Positions 43,650-55,485 are shown, numbered from the stretch's first letter. The stretch: DNA of 64,000 bases from Saccharum officinarum (GCA_020631735.1 CM036160.1:6680407-6744406), one strand, 5' to 3'. Program-made: numbers and translations. Notes: a model not told the origin generated them from the letters alone.

Positions 43650-44261
43650 TCTATATCTATACCTAATATTTAAAAGGGAAAATTTCTGTGATTTTTTTTT
43701 TGTTTCCGCTTCTGTCTGCCAACAACAAGAGCGTGCGGTTGGTTGAGGCCTGGTTGCACCAAGGCCCATCTGCTCCTCTCCAAAAGTCAAACCAGCATGT
43801 TTTCTATGGACTTTGGAGCTTGGACTCCCCGCACCACGTGATTGCTTCGCGCGCTTGTGCTCGACGTCCAGAGTCCAGACCAGGTCACGCCCGTGGCACG
43901 AGCGCCGGCGCGGACGCGGACTCGGACGCCGCAAGCTGACCGGGGCCAGGGGAACCGGATCACGCAAAATTTCAGGCTTTTTTTTTCATCCATCTATTTT
44001 TTTTGTTCACCTCCTAACTACCGGTAGTTGAGAGTTTCTTCCGTCTATACTTATATGACCCGTGCTCATACGAGTTCTAATACTTATATGACCCGTGCTC
44101 ATACGAGTTATAATAGCTCGTTTCTAGCGTGATACGAAGTCTGATTCAAAAGTGTATTCTTAAGGTAACCTAGATAACTACGAATCCTAATAATCCAAAT
44201 ATATCATAATATGAATAGGAATTTTAAACCAAATAAAAAATGACAAGAGTAGAAATATATT
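43650..44261 (+). mobile_element. Helitron-like relic
   Basis: TCTATATCTATACCTAATA followed by TTTAAAAGGG resembles the 5' end of small grass Helitrons. Internally a 33-bp segment (TACTTATATGACCCGTGCTC ...) is duplicated in tandem at about 44047 and 44081. Related words (GACCCGGACTTATGACTTAT) occur near the 3' end of the neighbouring candidate (46540 onward). No 3' hairpin/CTRR end is found, so it is incomplete. Confidence 0.35.
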
Positions 44262-44599
44262 TCTATATATACCTATGCCTATAATACTAAAGAGGCAAAA
44301 TTCCGCCCTTTTTTGGTGCCATGTTTTTGGTCTGGTCTATTCAACCGCAACTCCACTCGCTCCCTCCGCGCGACAGCCTCACAGCTCGTTCATGAGTCCG
44401 TAGCGTTCCCGAAACGGTGTTGTATTCAATTTCAATTTGCATCCTAGCTACTTAAACAACTCTACTGCCAAAATAATCTTATATTAAATACACGTTCGAC
44501 AATCCTACTTGAGTACGGCTGAGCCAAATACACGTAAGACAAATATATTACCATATATATCGGGTACCAACAGACGAAATTAACTATCGTACCCGTCGT

Positions 44600-45874
44600 C
44601 ACTACCGGAATTCACTTCTTTGCCGAGCGCCGAGGCTTTGCCGAGCGTTTTTTTTTCGGGCGCTCAGCAAAGAAGGCTTTGCCGAGAGCCAAATAAAAAA
44701 CACTCGGCAAAGCCTCTACACTCGGCAAAGAAGGCTTTGCCGAGCGTCTGATAAATGGCTCTCGGCAAAGTTCTTTGCCGAGAGCCAAAAAAAAACACTC
44801 GGCAAAGAAGGCTTTGCCGAGCGTCCGATAAACGGCTCTCGGCAAAGAAGTTTCTTTGCCGAGAGCTAAAAAAAACACTCGGCAAAGGCTTCTTTGCCGA
44901 GTGCCAAAGTAAAACACTCGGCAAAGCAATTTTTCAAACCACATTTTGGTGCCCTAAACGAATTCAAATAAAAAAGTTTTCAACTACAAAGTTTCATAAC
45001 TTTTCATGATCTACAAACTTTATATTGGTCATTTCTTTATTCGACAAAGTAATAATTACGTTGTTCACAAAATCTATATGTCTCTCATGTAGTTCCATGA
45101 AACTACCAGAGAGATATATAAGATTTGTGAACAATGTTAGCACCACAATTTCGGATGGAAAAACTTCCTAAATGAAGTTTGTAGATCTCGAAAGGTTATG
45201 AAACATTGTAGTTGACCACTTTTTAATTTGAATTCATCTTGTCATGGAAAACTACGTTTGAAATTCAAAATTTTAAAATTTTAAAATTCGAATTTTTCAA
45301 AAGACCTCAGAAGGAAAAACTTCCTAAATAAAATTTGTAGATCTCAAAAAGTTATGAAACATTGTAGTTGACCACTTTTTCATTTGAATTAATCTTGTCA
45401 TGCAAAACTACGTTTGAAATTCAAAATTTTAAAATTTGAATTTTTCAAAAGACCTCGGATGGAAAAACTTTCTATATGAAAAATGTAGTGCTCGAAAAGT
45501 TATGAAACTTTGTGGTTGACAACTTTTTGATTTGAATTCGTTTAGGGCCTCAAACAATCAATTTTTACTTGGTTTAGTATAATATTTGAGTAACTGAAAC
45601 GGCATATAGACGCATGTGAGTGTGTAGTGCAGGTGGCAGAGGAGGTATCGCGTGAGTGAGAGGTCACAAGTTCGAATCCCGCCGACCGCGTAGCCGCGAA
45701 TTTTGCGCGAAAAATGCCGTGACTTGCCGAGCGTCACTCGGCAAAGCCTTTGCCGATCGGATTTTTGCCGAGGGCGCTTTGCCGAGAGCTGCGCTCGGCA
45801 AAGGCTTTGCCGAGGGCCTTAGAGGCTTTGCCGAGAGCCTGGGGCCCTCGGCAAAGCAGCCGGCTCCGGTAGTG
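44600..45874. mobile_element. Non-autonomous CACTA element, 1275 bp, with CGT target duplication
   Basis: Left end CACTACCGGAATTC and right end GGCTCCGGTAGTG form a 10-bp terminal inverted repeat (CACTACCGGA). Both sides are flanked by CGT (44597-44599, 45875-45877), the 3-bp duplication expected for CACTA. Dense inverted subterminal repeats of CTTTGCCGAGCG and CTCGGCAAAG fill 44620-44930 and 45720-45860. The AT-rich middle has three related ~110-130-bp blocks beginning GGAAAAACTT (about 45158-45480). No transposase is encoded. Confidence 0.93.
45634..45678 (+). other. tRNA-like Pol III A/B-box pair inside the CACTA element
   Basis: TGGCAGAGGAGG (45634-45645) matches the A-box consensus TRGCNNAGYNGG with one mismatch, and GTTCGAATC (45670-45678) fits the B-box GWTCRANNC fully. 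The spacing (24 nt) is shorter than in a normal tRNA, so this is at best a tRNA- or SINE-derived relic. Confidence 0.3.
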
Positions 45875-46800
45875 CGTGGTATCGTACGTGCATGCATGCA
45901 CGAACCAACCAGCCGTATGTGTGCACAAGTATCGGCGTACCGTGACAAGAAGAAAAGGGTGGCCGATGCATGCTGGACTAGACGGCGGTGCAGACGCGAC
46001 GTACCCAACTACAGTGATTAGCGACGCCTCGGATGCCGGCTGGTGGCTGCTCCGGCGCGCGGTAGAGGCATGGCCAGGCCGGCGTACATGGATGCATGTT
46101 CACGGACGTGTCAATAACGATATGATTTTGAGTTGCCTTGCGTGCAACGTCGGGCGCGTGCATATAATCTCCAAGTTGCGTGTGTCATTGATGGTTTGGG
46201 TTGCGTTGCATATTTTGCACCGACGACATCATCTTGTGCGGTTGTGCCTCTCCCAGCTTGCTGATGGTATGTGCACAATTGTTTCGGGGTCAAAGCGATA
46301 ACCGAGACGCCTGCGCGGCTGCCGATTGCGATGACGGTTACAACGACAGTCTGCACCCCATGGCAGCTGAAAAGAAAATTAACGGCGGCAGCTGAAAAGA
46401 AAATTATATGGTTAATGTTGAAGAGCCAAAATTTCATTACTATTTTTTCATCCACCTTCACCTAACAACTCGGACAGTAGAGAGTATTTTACTTACTATA
46501 AATTGCACTCACGCCTTCCATATCTCGTATGTGACCCGGACTTATGACTTATGCTCATATGAGTTAGAACAACACGCGTCTAACGATGATCAATACAAAC
46601 ATACTAGATCACGACTTTCATATCTTACATGTGACATGGACTCATAACTCGTGTTCATACGAGTTAGAACAACTTGTGTCTAGCGATATTAATACAAAGT
46701 CCAACTTCATGACGTATGTGTTGCGCTCTTCGTATATAGCATGTGACTCGATTTCTATATGTATTGCGTTCCCGTTGCAACACACGGGCACATTTGTTAG

Positions 46801-47191
46801 TAAATATTTTATTTTCAACTAATGCCATTATAGCCGCAGCCCACATGGACATGGACGGCGCGGGCACACATGTGGCCTCCATCCCTTCACACGGGATGTC
46901 AGCCTGAGATCAGGGCTGCTCTCACTTCGATGCTCAACGTAGTTCGAGGGAGGGTTACCGTTGCTGCTCATTTGCGTTGCCGGAGCCATGCTTGCCACCC
47001 ACGCTCGAGTCGTGCTTCTCATCGACACCCACGCCATGACTGGCCTCACCTGCTCCTATGCCCCACCACCCCTGTCCCGTGCACACGGAGAGCTTGGCCT
47101 CAGCGGCGTTATGCACGTAGCTTGGTTGGCCCTAGGCAGTGATGACGACGACCGAGTGGCCCCCAGGTGGCGGCATGGCCGAGCGAGTTTG
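46801..47191. other. Unassigned GC-rich DNA
   Basis: Short overlapping ORFs on both strands, none recognisable. It lies between the Helitron-like 3' end and a CACTA-type terminus. Confidence 0.3.
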
Positions 47192-47440
47192 CACTACTAC
47201 AGAAAGTTTAATCACCACCGGGTTTTTACCAACGGTTATGAGACAACCGGCGGTGATATGTATCACCGCCGGCTCATGGCCTGGGGGACCCCTTCTGGTT
47301 GATTCACTGATGGTGATGTACATTTTCACCGCCGGTCTGGCGTATGAACTGGCGGTGAATAGATTGCCGGTCTTCGCCGCCGTATGTACACCGAACCTGC
47401 AGTAGAATAGTTTTCACTGCCGGCTCCTCATCCGATACCC
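47192..47440. mobile_element. Orphan CACTA terminus with subterminal repeats
   Basis: CACTACTACAGAAAG starts at 47192, followed by inverted repeats of ACCGGCGGTGA and TCACCGCCGG type. No matching opposite end was found up to the R repeat. It is therefore a truncated element, or its other end is too diverged to recognise. Confidence 0.6.
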
Positions 47441-48246
47441 GACGAGCGTGAAGCCGGTTTTCTCTTCCCTCCTTTCTCCTCTCACTGAAACCACCGGAGC
47501 CGGAGAAAGCTCATTTTTAGGGCTCCCCTGGCTCCGTCTCCTGTGTGCCACAGTGCACTATAGTGGAGAGAGCCGGAGCCGGCGAGAGACCTCCCAAAGA
47601 GGCCCTAAGGCAGATCTGCATGGGGCTTGGCACAGGGAATCTACGCTAGACGTGGGAACTCAAGCGTGTAGGGACGTCTGGCCAGCAGGGCCGCCCTATC
47701 GCTAGACCTGTCGCGAGGAGCATCGGTAGCTCCTGATCCACCATGGCGCACGTGTGTGTCTCCTTGACCCCTTCGTGCAAGAGCAGTTCATCGGTGCAGT
47801 GGAGCACGGGGGAGGGGGCATGCACAAGTAGCATGGCCGCATCGGCATGAGCACCACTGTGGGGGCGTCCACGGTGCTGTGGATGAGGATCGACCATACG
47901 ACAGCCGGTAGATGCGCCTGACCCTCGTGCCTAGATGCAAGATGAAAGGCGCAGCTTCTGGCTTGTAAATCCTTTGAGAGATCCTGCTGTATTTGTAGCA
48001 TAAGATGAAAAGTCTTTGGTCTTATATTCTGAATGAAGAACTATATTCCTCAGCAATTATATCTATGCTGTATCATAGCTGTGGAGCAAAAGCAGAGATA
48101 TATCAAGGTCTACCAGCATTGATCCATCCACCGCTGCTGGACTGAAGTGATGCAAAAGCAAGACTGATTAGTCATGATTTTAAGTTTTCTAGCAAATATG
48201 CACCTGCAACACATGTATTTATGAAAACTATTTGAAATGTGATTAA
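47441..48246. other. Unassigned DNA
   Basis: GC-rich to about 47960, with inverted words around CCGGAGCCGG (near 47493 and 47570) that may be a decayed foldback element, then AT-rich. No gene recognised. Confidence 0.3.
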
Positions 48247-48417
48247 GTGCCTATTTGACGACTCCTCATCATATCGTGCTCTTCCGGAGGAACTAGACTG
48301 CTAGAGGGAGGAGCCACAAATTGCAGCTCCTCCTCTGTGCATAAAAAAGGCTTTTTCTAAAGTGTTTGGTGCGACTCCTCCGTTGAAGTTGCTATTGAAG
48401 CCGTGCCAAACAAGTTC
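48247..48417. mobile_element. Possible Tourist-like MITE, 171 bp
   Basis: Ends GTGCCTATTTGACGACTCC and GCCGTGCCAAACAAGTTC form a diverged inverted repeat, flanked by TAA on both sides (48244-48246, 48418-48420). The interior has pairing GGAGGAGC and GCTCCTCC blocks. The terminal match is weak. Confidence 0.45.
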
Positions 48418-48588
48418 TAATATATGTGGAGTTGGCCTCTCGCTAGACAGTGGAGAACCAAGTTCATGGTTGCTGGAGACGACGTGCCACTGGTGCATGG
48501 TTGCCGGTTGCCGCTATTGCAGGTCACCTAAGCAGTTGGCAGCTCGATAGCAGACAAACAAGGAAGCACGTGTAAGTGTTTTAAATGG

Positions 48589-49204
48589 TTTTTTTTTGAG
48601 GAAAACAGGAGAGGCAAGTCCCTACTGGTAATTTTTTGAAAGTAAATCACAACAGGGTAGGGGGGTGATAAGGCAAGCTCAAGAAACAAAGAAGGAAATG
48701 AAAAAAATTAGCCTCACTAGGTAGATTAAACAAAGGCTGCTTAACCATATCTCAATAGAAGTGAAATAACTTCTTGCACGATGCAGAAGCAGCGCACATT
48801 CTTCCCCTCTTTGCCTCCTGGATTGAAGGAGGTCTGTTGTTGAAAATCAATCCATTTCTAGCTTGCCAGATCGACCAACTCATCAAAATTATTATTTCCA
48901 TGAAGAAAGGGACATGGAGTTGTCTTCTGAATTCCTCCAAACAATGGTTGATGTCCCAGCCTTGTTGTGCATGGAGTCCAAACCAGCCCCAACAATCTGA
49001 AGCAAATGGGCAGTCTATCATGAGGTGTAGCAGAGATTCTTCTGTTGAATTGTTACAGAGGACACATGTATAGTCCTGGAGTTCCATGTTTTTTCTTTTT
49101 AGTAGTTCCCTTGTGCTTAGTCTATCCATCAATATTGACCAAGCAAAGACTTTGTGGTTATTCTGATATGCACTTATGTATATAGATGAACAAGGAGCAC
49201 TCAT
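48589..49204 (-). pseudogene. 5'-truncated LINE-1 fragment with RT zinc-binding domain
   Basis: On the minus strand a 150-residue frame (49204-48752) contains NHKVFAWSILMDRLSTRELLK, then C-V-L-C-N-N-S-T-E-E-S-x-x-H-L and DCPFASDCW: the zf-RVT domain at the C-terminus of plant LINE-1 reverse transcriptase proteins. The frame stops at 48752 and is followed by about 160 bp of 3' UTR and a poly(A) (complement of the T run at 48589-48597). Only the last few percent of a LINE remains, as expected for 5' truncation. No clear target duplication was found. Confidence 0.82.
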
Positions 49205-49802
49205 GCATCACGACCATGATTTTAGTGATGCATGTACATGACTTGCATGATTTTAACGATCAACGTCCATGTATCCATAGCTGCGGGAGATATTCACGTA
49301 TATGCGGATAAGAGCAGCTCCAGTGTACTAAAAAACCGAACCATACTGTGATAAAATCAAACTATACACATTGCGACGGTTGAACAGACAATGTTAGAAT
49401 AGAAATCGACCTTCAAACTTAGGCTTACACTTTAGAATAGAAAAAAGCTTATCTGATGTACACCAGGTTGAAGTAAGTAGAAGAAGAATAGGAAAAGCAG
49501 ACAGGACTACATGGACTAGGTCCCACTAACCGAATCAAGCACTAAACAAAAATTCTCTTCAGCTAGCGTGGCTCCAACATTGCTCCACCTGCAGGAGATG
49601 TCGATTCGGTCATGCCGTTGTGGATCTGGTCGCTGAACCCCTCATCCTTGCCGGAGGCTGCTGATCTCTCGAAGCGCGCGCGGCGCAGGCCGCCTCTGCC
49701 AACACCTGGTGGTGGCCATGGCGAGGCAATGTCATGCTGGTTCGCTGGTTGGCTCTGAGGCGCTGCCCCAGCAGGGTGGACAACAGCAATGGTCTGGCGC
49801 CT
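49205..49802. other. Unassigned DNA between LINE fragment and R repeat
   Basis: The first part is AT-rich with nothing recognisable. From 49563 it is GC-rich and coding-like on the minus strand, but that frame runs on into the R repeat boundary at 49803, so it is probably fortuitous or a captured exon piece. Confidence 0.3.
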
Positions 49803-52354
49803 TGTCAGGCCCCTAACTTTTAGGGTCCACTGTGCATCATCTGTCAGTCCCTGAATCACTAGCTAACATGCACAATTCAACAAGATTGATATTAAAAAAG
49901 AATCATACTTTTATTGCTAATGGGGAAAACACATTACAAGGTTCGGGATTACACTATTTGGGCCACTATCGTCTATCGGAGTTCTAAGACAGCGGTCCTA
50001 TCTAGATGTGGCTCTATTTCTATAGGCAACTTGGAGTGTGGACGTAACCCTAGCATATTCCTAAGCGCATTCCTATGTCCTATTCGTCGTAATCCTAGCA
50101 TAGCTCCTTTGTGTCGTCGTATGGCTCCGTCTTCAGTGCACCCTTCTGGATCCATCCTCGCGTAGTCCTCAATAGCTTCATCCTTGGATATACTCCTGGA
50201 GCTTCTTTCCTAAAAACATAGAGTGGAGGGTGATTGAGTACATAAAGTACTCAGCAAGCTATAATTTGGTGGCGGTAAAGTGGAAAGGGAAGGCTATATA
50301 TAGTGGTGGTTAGTGGTGGAGTTAATTGGTTAATGGTGGATGTGAAGGTTATAGGTAAAGGTTATAGGTGGTGGTAAAATGGCAGTGTGAGTTATAGGTT
50401 GGGCCCTGGCAGGGTATTACCATCCTCACCAGTTCTTGAGGTTAATTATAATTCACCAAATTAATAACATACATACCAAGTTATCATAGTTGTAAAAACT
50501 TCTAATCATAGGTGATCTCATGGTAGCATTGCCCATTCCAAGGATGTGGCTATTCAAATAGATTCAATAAAACTCTACAGAGGTGTACAAATTTCCCCAT
50601 ATGATAGGCACAGTCCCTGCCATGATCAATGGTTAGGATAGGCCTAATGAGATCCCATACCCGAAAGTAATGACCTTAGATATCCATATAATTCTACTAC
50701 GGCTTCTCAGGGGTCAGAACGCACTAGTATTGGAAGATACCAAATCTTCCCAAGTCGTCACATTCTCAGATGATACCAAATCATCCTAATTTCGAGTGAT
50801 GCCAAATCACCCCAAACTCGAGTGATACCAAATCACTCCAAACTCGAGTGATACCAAATCACTCCAAACTCGAGTGATACCAAATCACTCCAATCATACT
50901 AGTCCCGATGATACCAAATCATCCAAACATATAGTACTATAGGCTCAAACGCGGCCAAAATCAAGGGGTTTAACATGGAAGACCACACAGCATCCACGCT
51001 GACCAGACCATGGATGATGCATCAACCGTGTCGGCTCCTAATAATCCACTGCCTGTTGGTATTTATTAACGCACACAGATTAATCCGCAAGCGCACGCAT
51101 ACTGCTGTAGCTTTCACACAAAAGTATTTCAAGTATCATATCCACAGGGAAATGTGTGAGACTAACTACAATCTAACTTAACCCAGAGTAGCAACAAGAC
51201 TTAAGATAACAGAAGTGTAGAGGAGATCGCTAAGGTCTTCTAGTTCTAATATCGGTAAGCTATGTCTTCTACTGTTCTATCTAGGGACATTACTTAAGAA
51301 AAGACACCAGCAGAGGATGCTCTCCTTAGTAACAAGGTCCTACTCAGCCTACAAACGGGAGCTGGACTACAAAGGATTCAACGAGGCTATAGCGAGCTAC
51401 CGCCGATCCGGAATATAGGGTACATCCACGAGTAACCGAGTCTAAGCACCACGCTTACATTACGAATACTACTTTAACATATGGCCAATCGATTAAAGCA
51501 TTCAAAAGAGAGTCACAAACTAGAAGAACAATATAAATGTTGCTTACTTGAATCAGAGGTTGATTACCGAAGAAATCTCAAACGAAGCTCAAGTAGAACT
51601 TGAATCTGCTAAGGTACAAGCCATAGAGAGAGCACCTCCTCCGAACTCTTCCCTCACTCTTCATCTCTCTATTTCTAAAGACTAGATCCTAATGAGGACT
51701 AATCTTCTCTTGATGGCTAGCTCTGATCCTAACAAGGAGGATATGAATTAGGGTTTTAGGATGCCTTCAGGGAAGGGGTAGGGGCTAGTATATATAGGCC
51801 GGAGCATCAATTCTGAGCCCTCGGATCAAACCGACCTTGAGCAACGGCGTAGATGCAAACCCTAAGGCGGTGAGGTACCGATGTACAAAGCGGAGGTTGA
51901 CTGGGCGGTCCCATAGGTCAGCCGCCCTAATGCCTTGGTCGGTCGGCCTGTTCCAGAAGCCTCTTGAGCTTCGTCGAAGCGGGTTGCCTTTTGGTGTCTT
52001 CTAGATCCTTCTGGTGTTGGTACCCGTGTGAAATATGCGATTTAATCTGACAAGTGGGTCCTCTCCTGATGATTTTCTGGATAAACCATACTGAAACATA
52101 GATTCACCAAAACTTATAGAATTTGTTAGTTTAAACCCCTAAACCTATGTTTGGTGATAGAATTAAGTGTATATGAAGGTTATGTTGACAGTTTATAATT
52201 GATGTTAACAACCATCAACACTGCCTACACTGGCATCCTTAGTAGCAACTATATTCCAACCTAATGGGGTGTAAGATCAAGTCTACCCATATATACATGT
52301 GACTATATGGAATATCTCGCTAGGCAAGATGGCCTACGAACTGGTGCTTATGCG
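49803..52354 (-). mobile_element. R repeat copy 1: unclassified LTR-type element, probably minus strand
   Basis: Begins TGTCAGGCCCCTAACTTTTAGGG, which on the minus strand reads as an LTR ending in CCTGACA. Minus-strand AATAAAAG near 49910 could be its poly(A) signal, and minus-strand GAGTACTTTATGTACTC near 50240 recalls Gypsy LTRs. Its first ~620 bp from 49851 are repeated at 52355-52977, and about 50478-51363 is repeated inverted at 54839-55485. Sequence around 51080-51160 (ATCCGCAAGCGCACGCAT ... GTATCATATCCACAGGGAAA) is a common grass repeat motif. No coding capacity seen. Confidence 0.55.
50769..50925. repeat. 26-bp near-palindromic tandem repeat
   Basis: AGTGATACCAAATCACTCCA then AACTCG repeats at 50795, 50821, 50847 and 50873, with diverged copies at both edges. 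AGTGA and TCACT flank ACCAAA, so each unit can fold. The inverted R copy (55140-55220) has only about two full units, so copy number varies within the family. Confidence 0.92.
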
Positions 52355-52977
52355 ACTGAATCACTAGCTAACATGCACAATTCAACAAGATTGATATTAA
52401 AAAAGAATCATACTTTTATTGCTAATGGGGAAAACACATTACAAGGTTCGGGATTACACTATTTGGGCCACTATCGTCTATCGGAGTTCTAAGACAGCGG
52501 TCCTATCTAGATGTGGCTCTATTTCTATAGGCAACTTGGAGTGTGGACGTAACCCTAGCATATTCCTAAGCGCATTCCTATGTCCTATTCGTTGTAATCC
52601 TAGCATAGCTCCTTTGTGTCGTCGTATGGCTCCGTCTTCAGTGCACCCTTCTGGATCCATCCTCGCGTAGTCCTCAATAGCTTCATCCTTGGATATACTC
52701 CTGGAGCTTCTTTCCTAAAAACATAGAGTGGAGGGTGATTGAGTACATAAAGTACTCAGCAAGCTATAATTTGGTGGCGGTAAAGTGGAAAGGGAAGGCT
52801 ATATATAGTGGTGGTTAGTGGTGGAGTTAATTGGTTAATGGTGGATGTGAAGGTTATAGGTAAAGGTTATAGGTGGTGGTAAAATGGCAGTGTGAGTTAT
52901 AGGTTGGGCCTTGGCAGGGTATTACCATCCTCACCAGTTCTCAAGGTTAATTATAATTCACCAAATTAATAACATAC
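52355..52977 (-). repeat. R repeat copy 2, interrupted by an E2-type element
   Basis: Nearly identical to 49851-50477 from CTGAATCACTAGCTAACATG to AATTAATAACATAC, where copy 1 continues ATACCAAGTT but this copy switches to TGTCACACCC, the terminus of a minus-oriented E2 LTR. The last five bases CATAC are the target-site duplication. Confidence 0.92.
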
Positions 52978-54738
52978 TGTCACACCCATTTTTAAGGACA
53001 AAAATAGGATGCATAAAAGACTCATGTGCGCCCCAGGAAACAGTCGCACACATAAGTTGACAAATTACAAAGTATCATCACAGTGCTTATTACATAACGA
53101 ATAAGTATTTAAGACATAGTCTTGAACGATAGGTAATAATAACTAATAGTAATTCTTCAGCGGAAACTCCACACAGGGACACGGTTGACTGGTTGACACC
53201 AAGACTAGTACTCATTCCGATAATCTTCCTCTATATCTTCATCTGTTATGGTGGAAATAGCAAGAGTGAGTCCATGTCGAACTCCACAAATATAACACAG
53301 GGTTCATGAGGCTCAAAAAGGCTAGACACTGTTTAACTGCGTTTAGCTTTTAATCATATATTAGCAAATGAGTAGCATCAAGATAAACCACTTCCCATTA
53401 AAGAACCAATGATCAATTGTAATAATGATAACGAATAACATTAACATGAGCATAATAATAATCAACAATAATTAAACATGATATAGCAATGGTGATCATC
53501 TATCTGTAAATGTTCCAAGGCCGCTCGTATCCGTGAGCACGGCTAGTATACCAGTTTTTAACTCTGCGCAGAGGTGTACACTTTCACTGTAAGTCATGAT
53601 TTCCAAATGAGTGGGGAGATCAAGCCCAAACACCCGAGAACCATATAAAGCCACTCAAAAGTTCGTCTAACAAGTTAGGGCCATTAGATTCACTCGGTAG
53701 GCAGATGTAGAACCCCCTTCCCTGTGGCACAACAACCGCAGCCTATACACACTAGGCCAGGGGCTCGCACTACACCCAAAGTGGCAAGCCATTCTTACGC
53801 CATTTAAGGTAACCACTAACAAGCTAGAAAAGGTCTCTTGAACAACTAAAGCCAGAGCCATATAGCCCTCACAGCTGTACTGTATATCCCGGATAATCAC
53901 GTACAGATAAGTCCTTATGGAGAGAAACCAGAGCATCAAAATAATACACATGCTCTAGCCCCCTTTTAACAGTAATAAAATCATATTAAAGGTTGATTGC
54001 TTAATCCATTAATCAAATTACAAGATCATTGTTCTTAGTTTAAGCACTAGCATTAGCTACCCATATGCATTCCCAAGGTTGACAAGGAATCAAGATATCA
54101 ATCACTAAGTTATAATCTCTAAGGTTGTCAAGGTAAGCACATGCATATGTATGACAATTCAATGTATAGGAAACAAAGATAGTCCTGTGTTATACTTGCC
54201 TTGATCAAAGCTTTCCAAGTGATACTGCTGACTTGGTTCAAAGTAATACTCCGAATCGTCCAGATACTGCTCACCTTCTATATTCGATCATCAATCAACA
54301 ACATACATGCATCCAATCAAACATACACGAAGCAAACAAAGAGATATAATTAGAACAGTACACCAACAGTAGCAAAACAGTAATAAAAGTTTATAAAACT
54401 CTTCTACACGTTTCTACGATCACACAGACGCAAAGATCACCAAATTCGGAGTTAAAACGTGAAAGTTATGTATTTTCTAAGATTTCCTATAGATAAATAA
54501 ATACTTAATTATAACCTCGAAAAATAAATTATCAAAACTGACTGTACAACTACACTAACATGTAGAGCTCGCAAATACGAACCTAACGCAACTTGAACGG
54601 ATCAAATCAGAGTTAAAACGAAGTTTTTATTTGACCAAAACAATTCTAGTGGCAAAACTGTAATTACCTGAAAACGTATTTTTGATTTAACCCGAGAGAA
54701 AAATACGCTTTCAAAGCAAGAAAACATATTTTAGACAA
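52978..54738 (-). repeat. Partial E2-type LTR, inverted (1761 bp)
   Basis: Reverse complement of about 56597-58353, with only a handful of differences (for example one G fewer in a G run near 53710 and a 2-nt indel near 54634). It starts with TGTCACACCC, the outer end of a minus-strand 3' LTR, and runs into the N gap 1.1 kb before the LTR would end. Confidence 0.95.
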
Positions 54739-54838
54739 NNNNNNNNNNNNNNNNNNNNNNNNNNNNNNNNNNNNNNNNNNNNNNNNNNNNNNNNNNNNNN
54801 NNNNNNNNNNNNNNNNNNNNNNNNNNNNNNNNNNNNNN
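54739..54838. other. Assembly gap (100 N)
   Basis: Exactly 100 N. The flanks are mirror-image pieces of one insertion (see findings), so the join across the gap is suspect. Confidence 0.99.
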
Positions 54839-55485
54839 CCTCCCGTTTGTAGGCTGAGTAGGACCTTGTTACTAAGGAGAGCATCCTCTGCTGGTGTCTT
54901 TCCTTAAGTAATGTCCCCAGATAGAATAGTAGAAGACATAACTTACCGATATTAGAACTAGAAGACCTTAGCGATCTCCTCTACACTTCTGTTATCTTAA
55001 GTCTTGTTGCTACTCCGGGTTAAGTTAGATTGTAGTTAGTCTCACACATTTTCCTGTGGATATGATACTTGAAATACTTTTGTGTGAAAGCTACAGCGGT
55101 ATGCGTGCGCTTGCGGATTTATCTGTGTGCGTTGAGTTCGGAGTGATTTGGTATCACTCGAGTTTGGGGTGATTTGGTATCACTCGAGTTTGGGGTGATT
55201 TGGGAAGATTTGGTATCTTCCAATACTAGTGTGTTCCGACCCCTGAGAAGCCGTAGTAGAATTATATGGATATCTAAGGTCATTACTTTCGGGTATGGGA
55301 TCTCATTAGGCCTATCCTAACCATTGATCATGGCAGGGACTGTGCCTATCATATGGGGAAATTTGTACACCTCTATAGAGTTTTATTGAATCTATTTGAA
55401 TAGCCACATCCTTGGAATAGGCAATGCTACCATGAGGTTACCTATGATTAGAAGTTTTTACAACTATGATAACTTGGTATGTATG
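54839..55485 (+). repeat. R repeat copy 3, inverted relative to copies 1 and 2
   Basis: Reverse complement of about 50478-51363 with an internal deletion of roughly 120 bp (missing the part around 50944-51065) and fewer 26-bp units. It ends GGTATGTATG; the final GTATG is the target duplication of E2. Confidence 0.92.

Larger units (their letters stand above)
44262..46800 (+). mobile_element. Candidate Helitron carrying a nested CACTA element
   Basis: A 5'-like end TCTATATATACCTATGCC then ACTAAAGAGGC (44262 onward) and a 3' hairpin CCCGTTGCAACACACGGG (46771-46788) 8 nt before GTTAG and T (46796-46801) fit the Helitron pattern, except the last four bases are TTAG instead of CTAG. Without the CACTA insertion it would be about 1.26 kb and has no helicase, so it is non-autonomous. 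Two ~108-bp related copies sit at about 46520-46730. The boundary assignment is tentative. Confidence 0.45.

Noticed and set aside
44612..45009. ORFs rich in LCRVF and SRQR-like repeats
   Set aside because: They translate the inverted CTTTGCCGAG subterminal repeats of the CACTA element.
45663..45690. A functional tRNA gene inside the CACTA element
   Set aside because: The A-to-B box distance is too short and no acceptor stem pairing is apparent; kept only as a possible relic.
49563..49859. 98-codon minus-strand ORF
   Set aside because: It crosses the R repeat boundary at 49803, so it is not one biological frame. The GC-rich part may be a gene scrap but cannot be named.
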